64,000 bases of DNA, taken from NCBI GenBank assembly GCA_019054805.1, contig JAHQIY010000002.1, positions 3,224,001 through 3,288,000 on the forward strand, given 5' to 3'. The notes under the pieces are model-generated. The model saw nothing but the letters and a program-made list of their open reading frames with translations. It made no database searches and had not been told where the DNA came from. This document shows, in pieces, positions 1 to 11,118 of the stretch (its first letter is position 1; each line of letters starts with the position of its first letter). This DNA comes from Brachionus manjavacas. Taxonomy: Eukaryota > Rotifera > Eurotatoria > Ploima > Brachionidae. The position numbers were made by a program, and so were the translations under genes.

Positions 1-255
1 GGAAACAAATACCGATAGGATTTGAATACCAACCTAATTAAATATCAAATTTTAACAAAAAAAAAGGTTTCTTAATAACCAAACAGAACAAAAAAATATT
101 TTAAGATTCTATTAAAAAAAAAAGAGCTTAAAAATAAATTTGATTTTCATGGACCACCACTGGATGAGAAATTTTAAATTTTTCAATAAAAAGATTACTT
201 TGGATAAAGAAAGTGTTGGATATTTTTAGTTATTTTGAGCATTTTTTTGATTAAG

Positions 256-660
256 TTATATTATAAAAATTGAGATATTTGGGCCTGAGACATTGTCGAA
301 TGCTGACCTAAACAGAATAACAAATTCAGTGAATGCATTAAGAACAAAAGACTGCGATGGCTCGGGTATGTACTTAGCATGAAATAGACACGGAAACCAA
401 AAAGAGCCCATCAATGGACACCTCAAGGGCGACGTATGGTAAGACGACAAGCAGTAAAATGGAGGTCAACAATCACGAAAGAGCTCATCGAAGTGGGAAT
501 GACATTGGGAGAAGCAAGGGTAAAGGCAAAAGATACATTTGAATGAAAATCAAAAGAAATGATCCAATGCTCCACGAGGAGTATCTTAATTGGTATTTGT
601 TTCTTTGGTATAAGATAGCGCCTCTTCATTATCGACTAGGATAAAAAGGGACTTATGGGA
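256..660 (+). mobile_element. non-LTR retrotransposon 3' coding fragment
   Basis: Read on the plus strand with stops and frame changes, this stretch gives the C-terminal tail typical of LINE reverse transcriptases: an RRLRWLGYVLSM-like block, then WTPQGRR, then a TITKELIEVGMTLGEARVKAKD-like block. The same tail recurs on the minus strand at about 17930-18070 and 52935-53060, so it is an interspersed family. No intact frame remains. Clade (RTE-like or similar) is inferred only from the style of this tail. Confidence 0.7.
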
Positions 661-756
661 ATTATGAGCATAACAAAAGATAATTGAATTTTTTTTAATT
701 ATTAATTTAAACTGCGGGTCTATGGTCCCTTTGAACACAAAGCAGGTCAATTAGAT

Positions 757-1640
757 TCTGATTTATTTTATTTATTTGATTTTTGTAACGAGCTAGGGCT
801 CCTTCAGAATGAATTACAAAAAAATCAAAATAAAGTAAATAAACTAAAAAAAAAATGAAAGTTAAGAATACATTGATTGCTAAATGTGGCACATGTTTAC
901 ATAGTTCAGTTGTCAGGAAAAAAGGAGGAAATAGTAAGTTAGCAATTACACAATGGAGTTGGGTATTCAATATATTTCGATTCGAAACCTTCTTTGTATT
1001 CCTCCACCAGTCTGACAACCAATAGAATAGAATGACTCATTCCTGTCCCAACACTACTCTATCTCTCAACTCAAAAAGCCGATTCGAGACTGTTAGTAAT
1101 TTAAGTTTATTAAAAGCCTAATGATACACGATGTTGGAGGGAGTATCATATTTAAACTTAAGGGTAGATCTTTCTGCTGTATTCTGAATTGTTTGTAGTT
1201 TTTTGATATTATTTTCTGAAAATGAATTCAAGCAAGGAAAAGAATGGTCTAAAATTGATCCGACTAAAGATTTGTAAAAATTTCCTAGTGTGTTTTGAGT
1301 AAGACCCCATTTTTTATTTGACAATATCTTAATAATGATACATGATACTTTTTATTTTATTTTATTTTTTACACTGCAAAATTTGGCGTAATTTTTTGAA
1401 ATAAATAATAATTGTAATAATAATATCTTAATAATATTTGGCCTTTTATTGCAGCGTTCTTTAATTTCGTCCATCAGTATATTGAAGTTTAGCTTAGAAT
1501 CAAATTTAATACCAAGGAACTTGATTTCTTTTTGGCTCACTAATTTGTTTCCATAAATTTTTAAGTATTGATTATCACTTTTTTTGTACCTAGAAAAGAC
1601 TACTGAACACGACTTCTCAACTGATATCTTTTAAATTCAT
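757..1640 (-). mobile_element. 5'-truncated LINE with hairpin and TAAA-type tail
   Basis: Two minus-strand frames (1118-1324 and 1352-1540) encode the post-RT part of a LINE: a KFLGIKFDSKLNFN-like block followed by WGLTQNTLGNFYKSLVGSIL and a block on SENNIKKLQ. The 3' end, at about 757-810, carries the hairpin GAGC-TAGG-GCTC and then a run of TAAA-like units. A near copy lies at 38328-38910. The element is heavily 5'-truncated and frame-broken. Confidence 0.8.
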
Positions 1641-2372
1641 TATTTATTTATTTGATTACTGAACAGTTTCAAATGTTCGTTTTATATTCAACCGAGCTCA
1701 ATGGACGATGCTGTTTGACAATTTATTACTATTTATTTTCTTGTTAAGGTCAACATTTTCCTTTTTAGATTTTATTTATTTATTTATTTAATTAAAGTTT
1801 AAGTCCCATGGAAAAATTGAAATAAAAAAAAAATGGACAGTTAAATATCCATTTTAAAATAAAGTAAAAAATTCAGTTTGTTTACAAAAAAATTACAAAA
1901 AAATGATTAAGATTATTCAATTGACTACCAAAATTTAATTTTGTAAAGATCATCCAAAATTTACAAAGAATTGTTTTAGTGACACTTGAAGGTTCACTAG
2001 TTCAGTTTTTGTATTGAATGACCAACAACCACATTATTTTGCCAGTTAATTATTACAATCACTAATTGACAGTCTGTTGCACTTGAAATTATTTTTAGCT
2101 TTGCGGTAAAATTTACCTTTGTGCAATTATCTAAAATAGCAATTTTAATAAAAGACTGCTAAATTATTTTCTGAATCTTTCATTATTCTTTTATTCTTTG
2201 AAATGAATTGTGAACGTCTTCTTTAAAAACCAGAGATGCCTTAAAATATTCCACTGATTGATGGTTTATCTTGCCGATTTTTATCGTACATTGACTTATT
2301 TAAATAAATGTAAATGTCGTTTGTCGAGCACAATTTTAAATAATCATTTCACTGTCTTTCACAAAATACAAA
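1641..2372. other. AT-rich intergenic stretch with one retroposon tail
   Basis: No gene is visible. At about 1768-1815 there is a TTTATTTATTTATTTA run followed by a CCATGG-containing segment, which looks like another minus-strand retroposon 3' end. The rest presumably holds the promoter and 5' leader of the Ig-domain gene. Confidence 0.4.
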
Positions 2373-3871
2373 ATGATTCACATGATGTTTTTTATCTTGT
2401 CTACAATTACAAATCTAATTTCGCAAGTCGATTTGAGTCAAATTTACTTGAATGAAAATTCGGTGCACACATTTGCTAGAGGCGAACAAATTGAGCTCAA
2501 CTGTCCATTTGAAGAAGCCAGCAATGACAACAATGTTAATTTGTTTTCATGGTACAAAGACAAGGAAAAACTTTTTTCTGTTCTAACAGACAAGAGAGTG
2601 CAGATAAATTTGAATCGACTGGTAATTAGTGAATTTTTGCCAACTGATTGTGGAACTTATGAATGTCAACTTGTCAAAGGCAATGGTGAAATAGTTCGTA
2701 GCAAAACAATAATTTTGCAATCAATAGAAAATAATCTCAAAGCCAGTGGCAATTATTTAGTGCGAGCAAAAACTCATGTAATTAGTGGAAACTCGCCTGT
2801 GTTCATCAATGATCATCAAAATAGAACAAAATACTTTTTGAACAGTCCGAGTTGGATTTAGATTGTTCGGCTTTTGGTTCTCCTCGTCCCTCTGTTTTGT
2901 GGTACAAAAATGGCCAAGTTGTTGGCGAGGAAGAATACGGTCTAGTGAGAAATAAGATGAGTTTTAAGTTCAGGCGTCTTGTTTCTTCGGACTCGGGCGA
3001 ATATCGTTGTCAAGTGTCAAACGAACACGGCCAAATAAATCGCCATTTTCGAATACAAGTAGCTGTTATCAAAAAAGTTGCAACCAAGGCAAATGAATTG
3101 GTTAGCTTGGAATGTCGTAGTGACAATGCTGAATGGTATGTTCACTACAAAAATAAAAACATTAAATCAAGATCATCTCAAGTGATGATTGGATTTGATT
3201 TGTTCTACAAATTAGTCACAAATGAATTGCATTTAACTGAAAGCAACAAATTGATTCTAATCAGTCCATCTATTTTAGAAAATGGCTTGTATGTGTGCAT
3301 GACAAAAGGACAACTGTCATCTCAAGTATATGATCTTGATGTGATCGAGTTTAGAACCAGAGGTGAACTGGCACTTGATCTTGAAAATCCTAGACAAAAT
3401 TTGGGCCATTCCACTATTCCTTTGTCCATAATAGCCATAATAATTTTATCAATATTTTCGGTTTTGTTTATTTCTGTTTTGTTTTGCTATTACTGGATAA
3501 AACTGCGAAGTGACAAAGAAATCAGTGTAGGCAGTGACAATTTGCCTAGGAAAATAAATGAAAACAGGCAAATATCGAATTCATTGCACCATTTGTCTCG
3601 TGGTTCTATTGAAAACAGTAATTACAATTTGAAACGATATTCCTTTGTTTCAATGGTCACAAATTCAACGCCTAACAATAGAGGCCTGGATCAGATCGCA
3701 GTTGTTTATTCAAAAAATACAACTCCTCAAAATCCAATGATCGTAAATCTTCCAAAGCCTATCCAGTTCAACTATTATCCAATTTATCATCTGAACAGTA
3801 AACAACCATCATCGCTAACCAACCATTCCATTTCAACAAGACCACTTTCACAAAAATCTTTTATTAGATAA
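2373..3871 (+). CDS. three-Ig single-pass membrane protein, FGFR-like 1 type
   Basis: CDS join(2373..2777, 2846..3871), 476 aa. The start at 2373 gives a hydrophobic leader (MIHMMFFILSTITNLIS). Three Ig-like domains follow: the first has LNCPFEE and GTYECQL, the second LDCSAFGSPRP and DSGEYRCQVSN, the third LECRSDN and NGLYVCM. A TM segment (about SIIAIIILSIFSVLFISVLFCYY) precedes a Ser/Asn-rich cytoplasmic tail of about 125 aa with no kinase domain. Domain order and the second Ig domain resemble FGFRL1, a kinase-less FGF receptor relative; that is inference and other Ig adhesion proteins remain possible. The two halves lie in different frames. A 68-nt intron (2778-2845, GTAATT donor, TTTTTGAACAG acceptor) joins them in phase, so I read it as intact. 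Confidence 0.75.
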
Positions 3872-4019
3872 TTTATTAATTTTCTCTAATGTAAAACATT
3901 TTATTTATCCACTTTTAATTATTTGCATTTAAAAAAACAATTATAGACAATGTTTTTAATTAATAAAATAGTAATTAGTTATAACAATTTCTTTTTTATT
4001 ATTATTATTTATTTAGTTT

Positions 4020-4745
4020 TTTTTTTAAATTTTAGCTTTTCAAAAATTTTCTTAGGAATTGTGCTTCGGTCCTTCGTGTCAAATATTCTTCTCAGTTCTT
4101 GACCTGTTCACCTTCTCTCTCGCACCTTTTTCATCTTTGATAAATAAATTTTTGCAGCACATGCTTCTTGGATAGTCACTCTTGTGCCAAAGTATTTCTG
4201 TTATTTCAAAAATCTAGCTCACAATGTCATCCTTGATATCAATTTCACCCATATATATTTTATAAGTTCACTGATTAGTCTTGATATTTTATTTATTTAA
4301 ATAATAATTTAAGGGTCGTGGCCCTTGGGAAGTTCAGAATGGTCTAAAACCTTCTTTTCAACCCGCATGCGATTATAAAAATGTTTAATACAATTAGAAA
4401 GATACGGATGAAAATTTTTGTACATAAACTTATTTACAGATTAATAAAAGATAAGAAAAGTATATGAAAAGTTGATTAGTCTTGAGTTCAGCCTGAGAAA
4501 TAAGTCTAATAAAAATTTGATTAGATTTTGTGTTCGGTCGGGTCAATGTTCATTGCGTGAAACAATTTCCTCGTCCTACACCTTGTTGAAATGTCCATTA
4601 AGATTTTGACAATGTTTCCTTCAAATCGCTTGAGGTCATTGATTTCAGTGCGTTTTAAATAGAACGTTTCTATGCCATTGAGTAGAATTGGTTTAATATA
4701 AGTTTTATAGAGCTGTCCTTTCATTGTTGAGTGGATGTGTGATGT
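4020..4745 (-). mobile_element. degenerate LINE 3' fragment, second family
   Basis: The minus-strand frame 4521-4724 reads QLYKTYIKPILLNGIETFYL, the block that follows the RT domain in many LINEs, then a KRFEGNIVKILM segment. A 3'-like end at about 4285-4340 has the hairpin AAGGG-TCGTGG-CCCTT followed by an ATTTATTT run. Further broken, Lys/Arg-rich C-terminal-like coding can be read at 4020-4280. The tail hairpin differs from that of the 757-1640 family. Confidence 0.65.
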
Positions 4746-5432
4746 ATAGAGTCGAGTTGCTCTTAGTTTGCTAATGGTATGGTGTACAATTTCTTATTTA
4801 TATTTAAATCAATAGATTTAAAAATTTACTGGATAAAAAAAAATGATTTTTTTATCTTTTTAAGGAAAGTTATTTTCTTATTATTATAAAAAAAATTTAA
4901 AGATTTTTCTTTTTTCTTTAAAACAACAAAAACCAAATATCCTTTATCTGCTTTGATTCTAGAAAGAGTTCTCATCAGTAAAAACTGATTTGTAATTATT
5001 TAAAAAACTCTTTAATTTAAAAATGAATTCGCTAAAAATTAAAAATTTATACTAATTCAATTCCGTTCAGACTACGATAAAACAGTTTCACTTGATAAAA
5101 ATATTAGATATGAAAATGTTATTAAATTAGGCTGTTGAATGATGAATGACGTTAAAAATCAAAATTTTCTGCTTGAACCTTCAAATCAATAGTAGTTCTT
5201 TTAAAACATCAACCATTATTCACCAATTTAAATCAACATACGTCAAACTACCTGTATTTTAATATTACAAAATGGGTTAAAATTCATTATACTTTTAAAC
5301 GGAAACAATATACTTAAACATGGTTGTGCTAAATTGATTCCTTTTTGGAAATCAATGAAGAGGAAGACAGCTATTTTCCAATCTAATATAAAAAACCTAT
5401 GATAAAATCGCAAAATAATTCAAAAAATAAGA
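4746..5432. other. intergenic, nothing recognised
   Basis: Very AT-rich sequence with no coding frame or repeat I can support. The promoter of the downstream 7TM gene is presumably in here, but no element stands out. Confidence 0.4.
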
Positions 5433-6299
5433 ATGCTGACAGACCTAATAATCGTTTTTTTATTTATTTCTTTACTTGTCCTTTCAATAGGATTCATAGG
5501 AAATTTATTATGTATTAGGTTGCTTGCCATGGACAAATTTTCAGACAGTCCATCAAGTCTCCTAAATATAGTTAAATTGATGATTGACTCATTTGTTCAA
5601 ATTTTTTCAATATTTGAACTTTTAAATTTGATTGCTGGAGTTGACGATTTGAGTAAAACAGAATTTACATGCAAATTGAGTCATTTTGGATTAAATGTAT
5701 TGAAATCACAATCATCTTGGATTTTAACCATTGTATGTCTAGATAGCTTATTATCGATCTACTCATTACCTAAACCAAAAAAAAATCGACTTTATATCCT
5801 TTTGTTTATAGTTCTAGCAATCTATCACTTGATCTACAATTACAGATCAACTGTTAATGTGAAACTTCAAATCAATGATGAATTGAATATTACTAAATGT
5901 CAGTATATAGAAAATTCATTTTTGTTCAAATGGATAGATGTTATGAATTCAGCAATAATGCCATTTTTGTTTATGACTCTATTCTCAATTATTACTGTTT
6001 TTAGGATTTTAAATATAAAATCCAAGTCCAACGAGACAAGATTTTCTGATTACATTGGTCAAAACACTACTCTGACATTAAATTTCATGTTTTTTCTACT
6101 CGGTTTACCAAGTACTGTATTTTTTTTTGTAGATTTTTGCATTAAAATTGACCCAGCAATAGAAAATTTTTTATTTATATTTACAAACACATTTTCGCAT
6201 ACCGGAAATGGAATTCTTATTTATGTAATATCTTCTATGGATCCAGCTTTTCGTGACAGATTCAAGCAGTTGTTGGCAAATCGAAAGTATTTAGAATGA
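5433..6299 (+). CDS. divergent rhodopsin-class 7TM receptor (orphan GPCR)
   Basis: A single-exon frame of 288 aa with seven hydrophobic segments. TM1 holds the class A signature GNLL (GFIGNLLCIRLL). TM3 follows a Cys (FTCKLSHFGL) that could form the usual disulfide. The DRY motif at the end of TM3 is replaced by DSLLSIY, and the TM7 NPxxY region reads SHTGNGILIYVISSMDP, so the Asn and Tyr are kept without the Pro. The N terminus is very short and intracellular loop 3 is short, as in small peptide-receptor-like orphans of protostomes. Ligand cannot be guessed. The weak activation motifs could mean an unusual receptor or a decaying one, but the frame is intact over its full length. Confidence 0.75.
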   Translation: MLTDLIIVFLFISLLVLSIGFIGNLLCIRLLAMDKFSDSPSSLLNIVKLMIDSFVQIFSIFELLNLIAGVDDLSKTEFTCKLSHFGLNVLKSQSSWILTIVCLDSLLSIYSLPKPKKNRLYILLFIVLAIYHLIYNYRSTVNVKLQINDELNITKCQYIENSFLFKWIDVMNSAIMPFLFMTLFSIITVFRILNIKSKSNETRFSDYIGQNTTLTLNFMFFLLGLPSTVFFFVDFCIKIDPAIENFLFIFTNTFSHTGNGILIYVISSMDPAFRDRFKQLLANRKYLE

Positions 6300-7511
6300 T
6301 TTTTTTAATGTAAAATTTTTATAAAATAAATTTTCCAAATTATAAATCCAAAATTTTCTAAATTTGTTATTTTATGATTCTCTTTGTTTAGTTACATCGC
6401 TTTTTCAATCGCTATGCTAAAAAAACATACTGAACAATCGAAGGGTTACCTAAAATTATTTACTAATGTAAAATATCAGTTAGTCGTTTTAGAGAGAAAG
6501 AATAAAATTTTTCGCAAATTTTTTTTAATTTTTTACTTAGAAAGCTTTAGAGAATATTTTTTTGAAGAATCTCAAAGTTTTGTTTTTAATAATATATTTG
6601 TCTCTCAATTTTTTTTCTCTAAAAATGACTGTTTCCCACCTAGTGGTAGGAAAAATTCAAATATTGATATTTAAAAAAAAAAACAACCTTCTCTTTTTCA
6701 AAATCTAAAATTCACTCGACATCTTTTTAAAAAGAAAATTTCCTGGTCTGATTTTATAATGGAATCTGATTTTGACGTCAGATATTCTGTAAATTAGATT
6801 ATTTTTTGGGAAATTTATTCAAGGAGAAGATTTTAATTCTACTAAAAATTTAAATATATGCAATGAAGTGAAATATTGACATGAAAAATATATTTAATTT
6901 TTTGCAAATTATTTCAATAAAAAAATTCAGAAATTGGAAAAAAAAATCTTAAAAATATAAAAAATGAATATCCTTGAAATATAAATCAATAAAACTGTCA
7001 GCGTAAGTCTTGACGCTATATATACAAATGTGTGTTGCGTTGATGCATTGTTTTTTTAATTTTAATTATTTTTTTAGTCTTTAATTTTTTCTCACAGTAT
7101 TTTTTTCTAACTTTTTTATTAATCAATAAAAATTTAATTCAAAAATAATTTACAAAACCCTAACTTAATATTTATATTAATTCACTCAATTCGATCATTA
7201 TTTGCCAACCAAAAATACAAATTTCTCTCAAAAAATTATTCTTTCTTTCTTTGACGCTTCTTTCCAGTCTCAAAAATTTTTATTAAAATATTTCGATGAA
7301 TTATTTGGAATCTCTCTTTTTTTCTTTCCTTCCCTATTTTTGAAATATTTTAGAAACAAAAAAATATAGTTATCATTTTAAAATAATTTTATATTTGTTT
7401 TAATTTTAAATATTAATTTACAAAAAAATTTCTTCGTTATTTTTGTTTATTTTTTATTGTAAAAATTTTACAATATTAAACTAAATGGATTTAAAATGTT
7501 TGTTTTTATAT
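6300..7511. other. AT-rich intergenic region
   Basis: An open frame at 6384-6674 lacks an ATG and has low-complexity Phe/Lys-rich composition, so I do not call it. The remainder is A/T-run sequence that contains the 3' ends of two convergent genes (7TM on plus, PTCD2-like on minus). Confidence 0.4.
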
Positions 7512-8765
7512 TTAATCTTCACGTAAATTTTCCTCACGCTGTGTTCTATTTTGTCTCTGTCTGTTTTGTTGTCCTTGCTGTCTTTGCTGGTCACGTTGGT
7601 TTTGTTTTCTTGGACGATCCATCGATTGACCTTGCTGCCTTTGTTGATTTTGCTGTTTAACTTCGCGCAATCTTAGCGCATAATCATTCAAACTTAAATC
7701 AATTAATTTTTTCTCTTGCTTTATTGTGGTAACCAAATCTTGGATTCGGTTTTTTTTCTCGCCTTCTAAGTTGCCAACTAAATCCTCTAGAACAGCCAAA
7801 GTCTCCTTGAAAAACAGCCTATTCTCAATACCTCGATCCAGGATAATTTTATTTGTATCCTCAGCTAATTGAATAGCATCATCAATTCGACCCAACCTAA
7901 TCAAACACAAAAACTTCAAGTTATTGACTATGTTCTGATTTTTGTTTTTTATGAGTGATGTTAATTCATAAGCAAAGTCTATTTGGTTCTGGTTATGTGC
8001 CAGTAAAATTAGCTTTATGTAAGCATTGTCGTGAATTTCTAAATTAAGCTCTTTAAAATCAATAAGCATTTTTTTTGCGTGACTTAGAGCATCGGCATTG
8101 TTTATTCCCAATAAAGCCTCAGTTGCTAAGTTAGAAATATCCATGGTTCTCAGCCGGCTGTTTGGATCAGATTTTTTGTCATGTTTGAACTTGTTTATCA
8201 TTTTATTAAAAACTTTAATGGTATCTTCATATCGCTTTTCCTCAAGAAGCTTATTCATTAAAATAGTTCCAGCTGTGTAAAATTTTAGCAAGACTGAATC
8301 ATTTTCATCCAAGAAAATTGCCAAAGCACGGTCGGTTTTGTTCAGTGAGTAGAGTAATCGAATCAATGGTGTCTCAAAATTGAAACCAAATATAGCTGTT
8401 GATTCTTGTTTTTGGTATTTTCTAATGGCATTTACCAAGAGATCTAGATCTGAGTCCGATTTTGACAAGTACAATAAAGTTTTCAGGTCTTCAGTAAAAA
8501 TTTTTCCATCCGGCTTGGAAACAGCCTCTTCAATGGTCACCTTGAGGGACGCTATGCACAAAAAAAGAAAATAAAGATAGTGTTTAGTTTTAGATTTGAT
8601 TAACCTACAGGCATGTTTTCCCTGGTCTCTTTCGATGTTGCCGGCGTAGTTTTTGAATGAGTCGATGCCAAAGTGTGCCGGAGTGAAAAATGTCCTTGCC
8701 GATTGAGCGGTGAGGTAGGCACCGGAAATATTTCTTGGTAATGCTCTGACTATTGAGGATAACAT
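7512..8765 (-). CDS. PTCD2: PTCD2-like mitochondrial pentatricopeptide repeat protein
   Basis: CDS complement(join(7512..8551, 8609..8765)), 398 aa. The N terminus (MLSSIVRALPRNISGAYLTA) is basic and Ser-rich, like a mitochondrial targeting peptide. The core aligns by eye with animal PTCD2: a block TEDLKTLLYLSKSDSDLDLL, then FETPLIRLLYSLNKTDRALA, then helical pairs containing ILMNKLLEEKRYEDTIKVF, i.e. degenerate PPR pairs. PTCD2 is known to act in mitochondrial RNA (cytochrome b transcript) processing. The intron 8552-8608 is 57 nt (GTAGGT...TGCATAG) and in phase without a stop, so a naive translation reads through it. The C-terminal ~45 residues are a Gln/Arg/Asn-rich tail not typical of the family and perhaps RNA-binding. 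Assignment rests on recalled family pattern, not an alignment. Confidence 0.7.
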   Translation of the reverse strand: MLSSIVRALPRNISGAYLTAQSARTFFTPAHFGIDSFKNYAGNIERDQGKHACRLIKSKTKHYLYFLFLCIASLKVTIEEAVSKPDGKIFTEDLKTLLYLSKSDSDLDLLVNAIRKYQKQESTAIFGFNFETPLIRLLYSLNKTDRALAIFLDENDSVLLKFYTAGTILMNKLLEEKRYEDTIKVFNKMINKFKHDKKSDPNSRLRTMDISNLATEALLGINNADALSHAKKMLIDFKELNLEIHDNAYIKLILLAHNQNQIDFAYELTSLIKNKNQNIVNNLKFLCLIRLGRIDDAIQLAEDTNKIILDRGIENRLFFKETLAVLEDLVGNLEGEKKNRIQDLVTTIKQEKKLIDLSLNDYALRLREVKQQNQQRQQGQSMDRPRKQNQRDQQRQQGQQNRQRQNRTQREENLRED

Positions 8766-10029
8766 TTTAGGTCTAAAAATTTAAAATTTAATTGGAATTA
8801 AGCGCGTGGGGAAATTTTATAAAATTTTAGAATGTTAAAAATTTGTTTTTTTTAGAAGTGCTTTATTCGAAATCTTGCAATAAATTTTAGTATATGAAGA
8901 AAATTATCTTTACTTTTAGCGAAAAATTTAGAGATGCTGTAAAAATCTTAGTTAGTTCCAAATAGTTCCTTCTATGATTATTTTATATGTCAACGGGCTA
9001 ATTACCCTATTTATTGGGAGGAACGAGCTTAATTACTAGACATGTGGATAAAAAAACCACACAGCCGATAATTTTTCGAAAATAAGTTTTAACTCTGAGG
9101 TTTTTGATTTGGCAAAAAAGTATCAAATGCAAAAATGAAAATAAAATAAAAAAATTGAAAAGGTCACAATAATTTACTTTTTATTGTTTTATTCAAGTTT
9201 TTAGTGAAAATTTTTCACTCATTTAAAAAAAAATTTAAAAAAAAAATTTGAATAAAAATTAATCAAGCATATTTTTAAAAAATTAAATTTTAAAAAATCA
9301 AAATCAAAAGTAAATTTCTTCCTACATTGAGATTTCTGATTTTAAATTCAAAAATATTTGAGACACTGAAAATTCCTAATTAAAGCTTACCAAAAATTTT
9401 AAATTTTTTTTAATTTGATTTTTCTTTCAAATTAATTGATACCAAGATTAAAAATTAAACAATTTTTTACTAACTAAATATTTGTCATAAAATGACTTAA
9501 TAATTTCCAATAAAAATTGTGATTTTTTAATTACATATTAGACAATTTTTTTTAATCAAAAAAAAAATGTCAATTTATTTTAAAAAAGATTTTAATATTA
9601 GTATTTTTAAATTAATTTATTTTAATTTGCCCTTAATTTAATTATATAAGTAGATCAATTTTGTTGAATTTATGAATAGAATTTTATTATTATAATATTT
9701 TATTATTCGATATTTTTAGATTTTTTTAAGTTACGGATTATCAAGTGTCCGACATTAAATGCTTGTACTTAAAGATAACTTCTCTTTAAAGACTAAATTT
9801 ACCCTAGAATTAAAAAATTCCTATCATTTTTAAATGGGTCATCTAAACTAATGGGTTCCGGGATTAAAAATCAATCTTTTGTGTTTTTTCGTATATTTTC
9901 TTAAATTTGATAGTAAATTAAAATTTTGAAACTTTTTCAATATGAAATAAATTCAAATTTCAGAAAAACAAAACCTTAAATCAATAAAAATGGCCAATTT
10001 ATAAGCTTTTATTTCTAGCATGCTATCAA
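8766..10029. other. intergenic, nothing recognised
   Basis: About 1.26 kb of A/T-run sequence between two minus-strand genes. A short less AT-rich patch at about 8990-9060 has no interpretable structure. No coding, RNA gene or clear repeat was seen. Confidence 0.4.
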
Positions 10030-10708
10030 CTAGCATTTTTTACAAAAATTTGGACAGTTATATCCTATTTCTTCGATCATACAAAAATCAAATCTATATT
10101 CATTACAACTTATAGGGTCTGGAAAATCACATTTCGATTTTTCACATTCTTCACCTGTATAAAGTCCAGAACATTCACAAAAGCATTTTTCTGGATTCAA
10201 GGTTCCTCCGTTATTGCATATTTTGCTGCAAACTTTTACTGGAACTTCACATAATTGACCTGTGTATTCAGGTGGACAATTACATGCGCAGTTTTTTTCA
10301 CTAAAAATACCTTCATTAAAACATTTATCAATTCCACATTTACATACAGCTTTTGTTTTACACATTTCAGGACAAAAATCATTTATATCTGAAATATCAC
10401 ACAATAATGGTTTAAAATCCAACCCGCATTTAGTAGATTGTTTACTACAATTAAATCTTTCACAATATTCACCTAAAAATATGAATTAAAATAATTATTT
10501 TTACTACAAACATTTTACCGTAATAAGCATCAAAACCTAAAAATATTTATTATTCAAAAAACTAAAAATTTTTTGTGCAAAAATTACATCTACACGTGCA
10601 TGATTCATTGTCAAAACTTCCTCCATGAAAACATTTTTTTTCTGATGGACATATTGAATTTACTGTTGAAGCAACAATTAGAAATATCAAAAAGAAAATT
10701 TTTTTCAT
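10030..10708 (-). CDS. secreted EGF/ShK-like cysteine-rich protein (full-length copy)
   Basis: CDS complement(join(10030..10472, 10519..10536, 10588..10708)), 193 aa. The start at 10708 gives a clear signal peptide (MKKIFFLIFLIVASTVNS). Exon 2 is an 18-nt microexon; joining it restores an EGF-like end, CTCRCFDAYYGEYCE, which neither neighbour contains alone. Exon 3 holds two more EGF-like C-x-C...Y-x-G-x-x-C units (ending PPEYTGQLCE and GLYTGEECE) and a C-terminal ShK-like segment (DPISCNEYRFDFC ... CPNFCKKC). It is therefore a small secreted disulfide-rich protein. ShK-like folds occur in toxins, proteases and many secreted proteins; nothing here shows toxicity. A truncated near-identical copy lies at 22772-23247. 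Confidence 0.82.
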
Positions 10709-10741
10709 TTTTTAAATTTTTAAAATATTAAAAAGCTTTCA

Positions 10742-10760
10742 GATCAATATATATAGACAG
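10742..10760 (-). promoter_or_regulatory. TATA-box candidate of the EGF/ShK-like gene
   Basis: On the minus strand a TATATATA block lies about 40 bases upstream of the ATG at 10708. The same block and flanks are retained upstream of the paralogue at about 23284-23300. A TATA box is plausible given position and conservation, but AT-rich background makes chance matches easy. Confidence 0.35.
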
Positions 10761-11118
10761 TTCATGTTTTTAAATCATAAAATATAAATATTTATTTTAA
10801 GAATTTTCGGTGATCAAATATCAAACATTAGCCAAATAAGACTTTAAAAATAATAAAATCTTTTTAAATTTTCTTTTTCTTTATTTTATTGTTTTCAAAA
10901 CATAAAATCTTAATATTATCTTGAAAATTTGTCGGATATTTTCATTTTATTTGATAACAAATAAAAGAGTAGATTGAATAATATGAAATATATATGAACC
11001 AAAATTAGAATTAAATAAATAAGACAAAAACAATCACACAATTTGAATTGTTTTACACAATTCTTAAAAAATTCAAATCTTTATTATAAATTTGAAAATA
11101 ATAAAAAACAATTAAAAA

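Noticed and set aside
2832-2862. Frameshift in a T5 run inactivating the Ig-domain gene
   Set aside because: A short intron with good splice signals joins the frames in phase, so no mutation is needed.
6384-6674. 96-codon open frame after the GPCR
   Set aside because: It starts at a non-ATG codon, is Phe/Lys/Ser low complexity and matches nothing.
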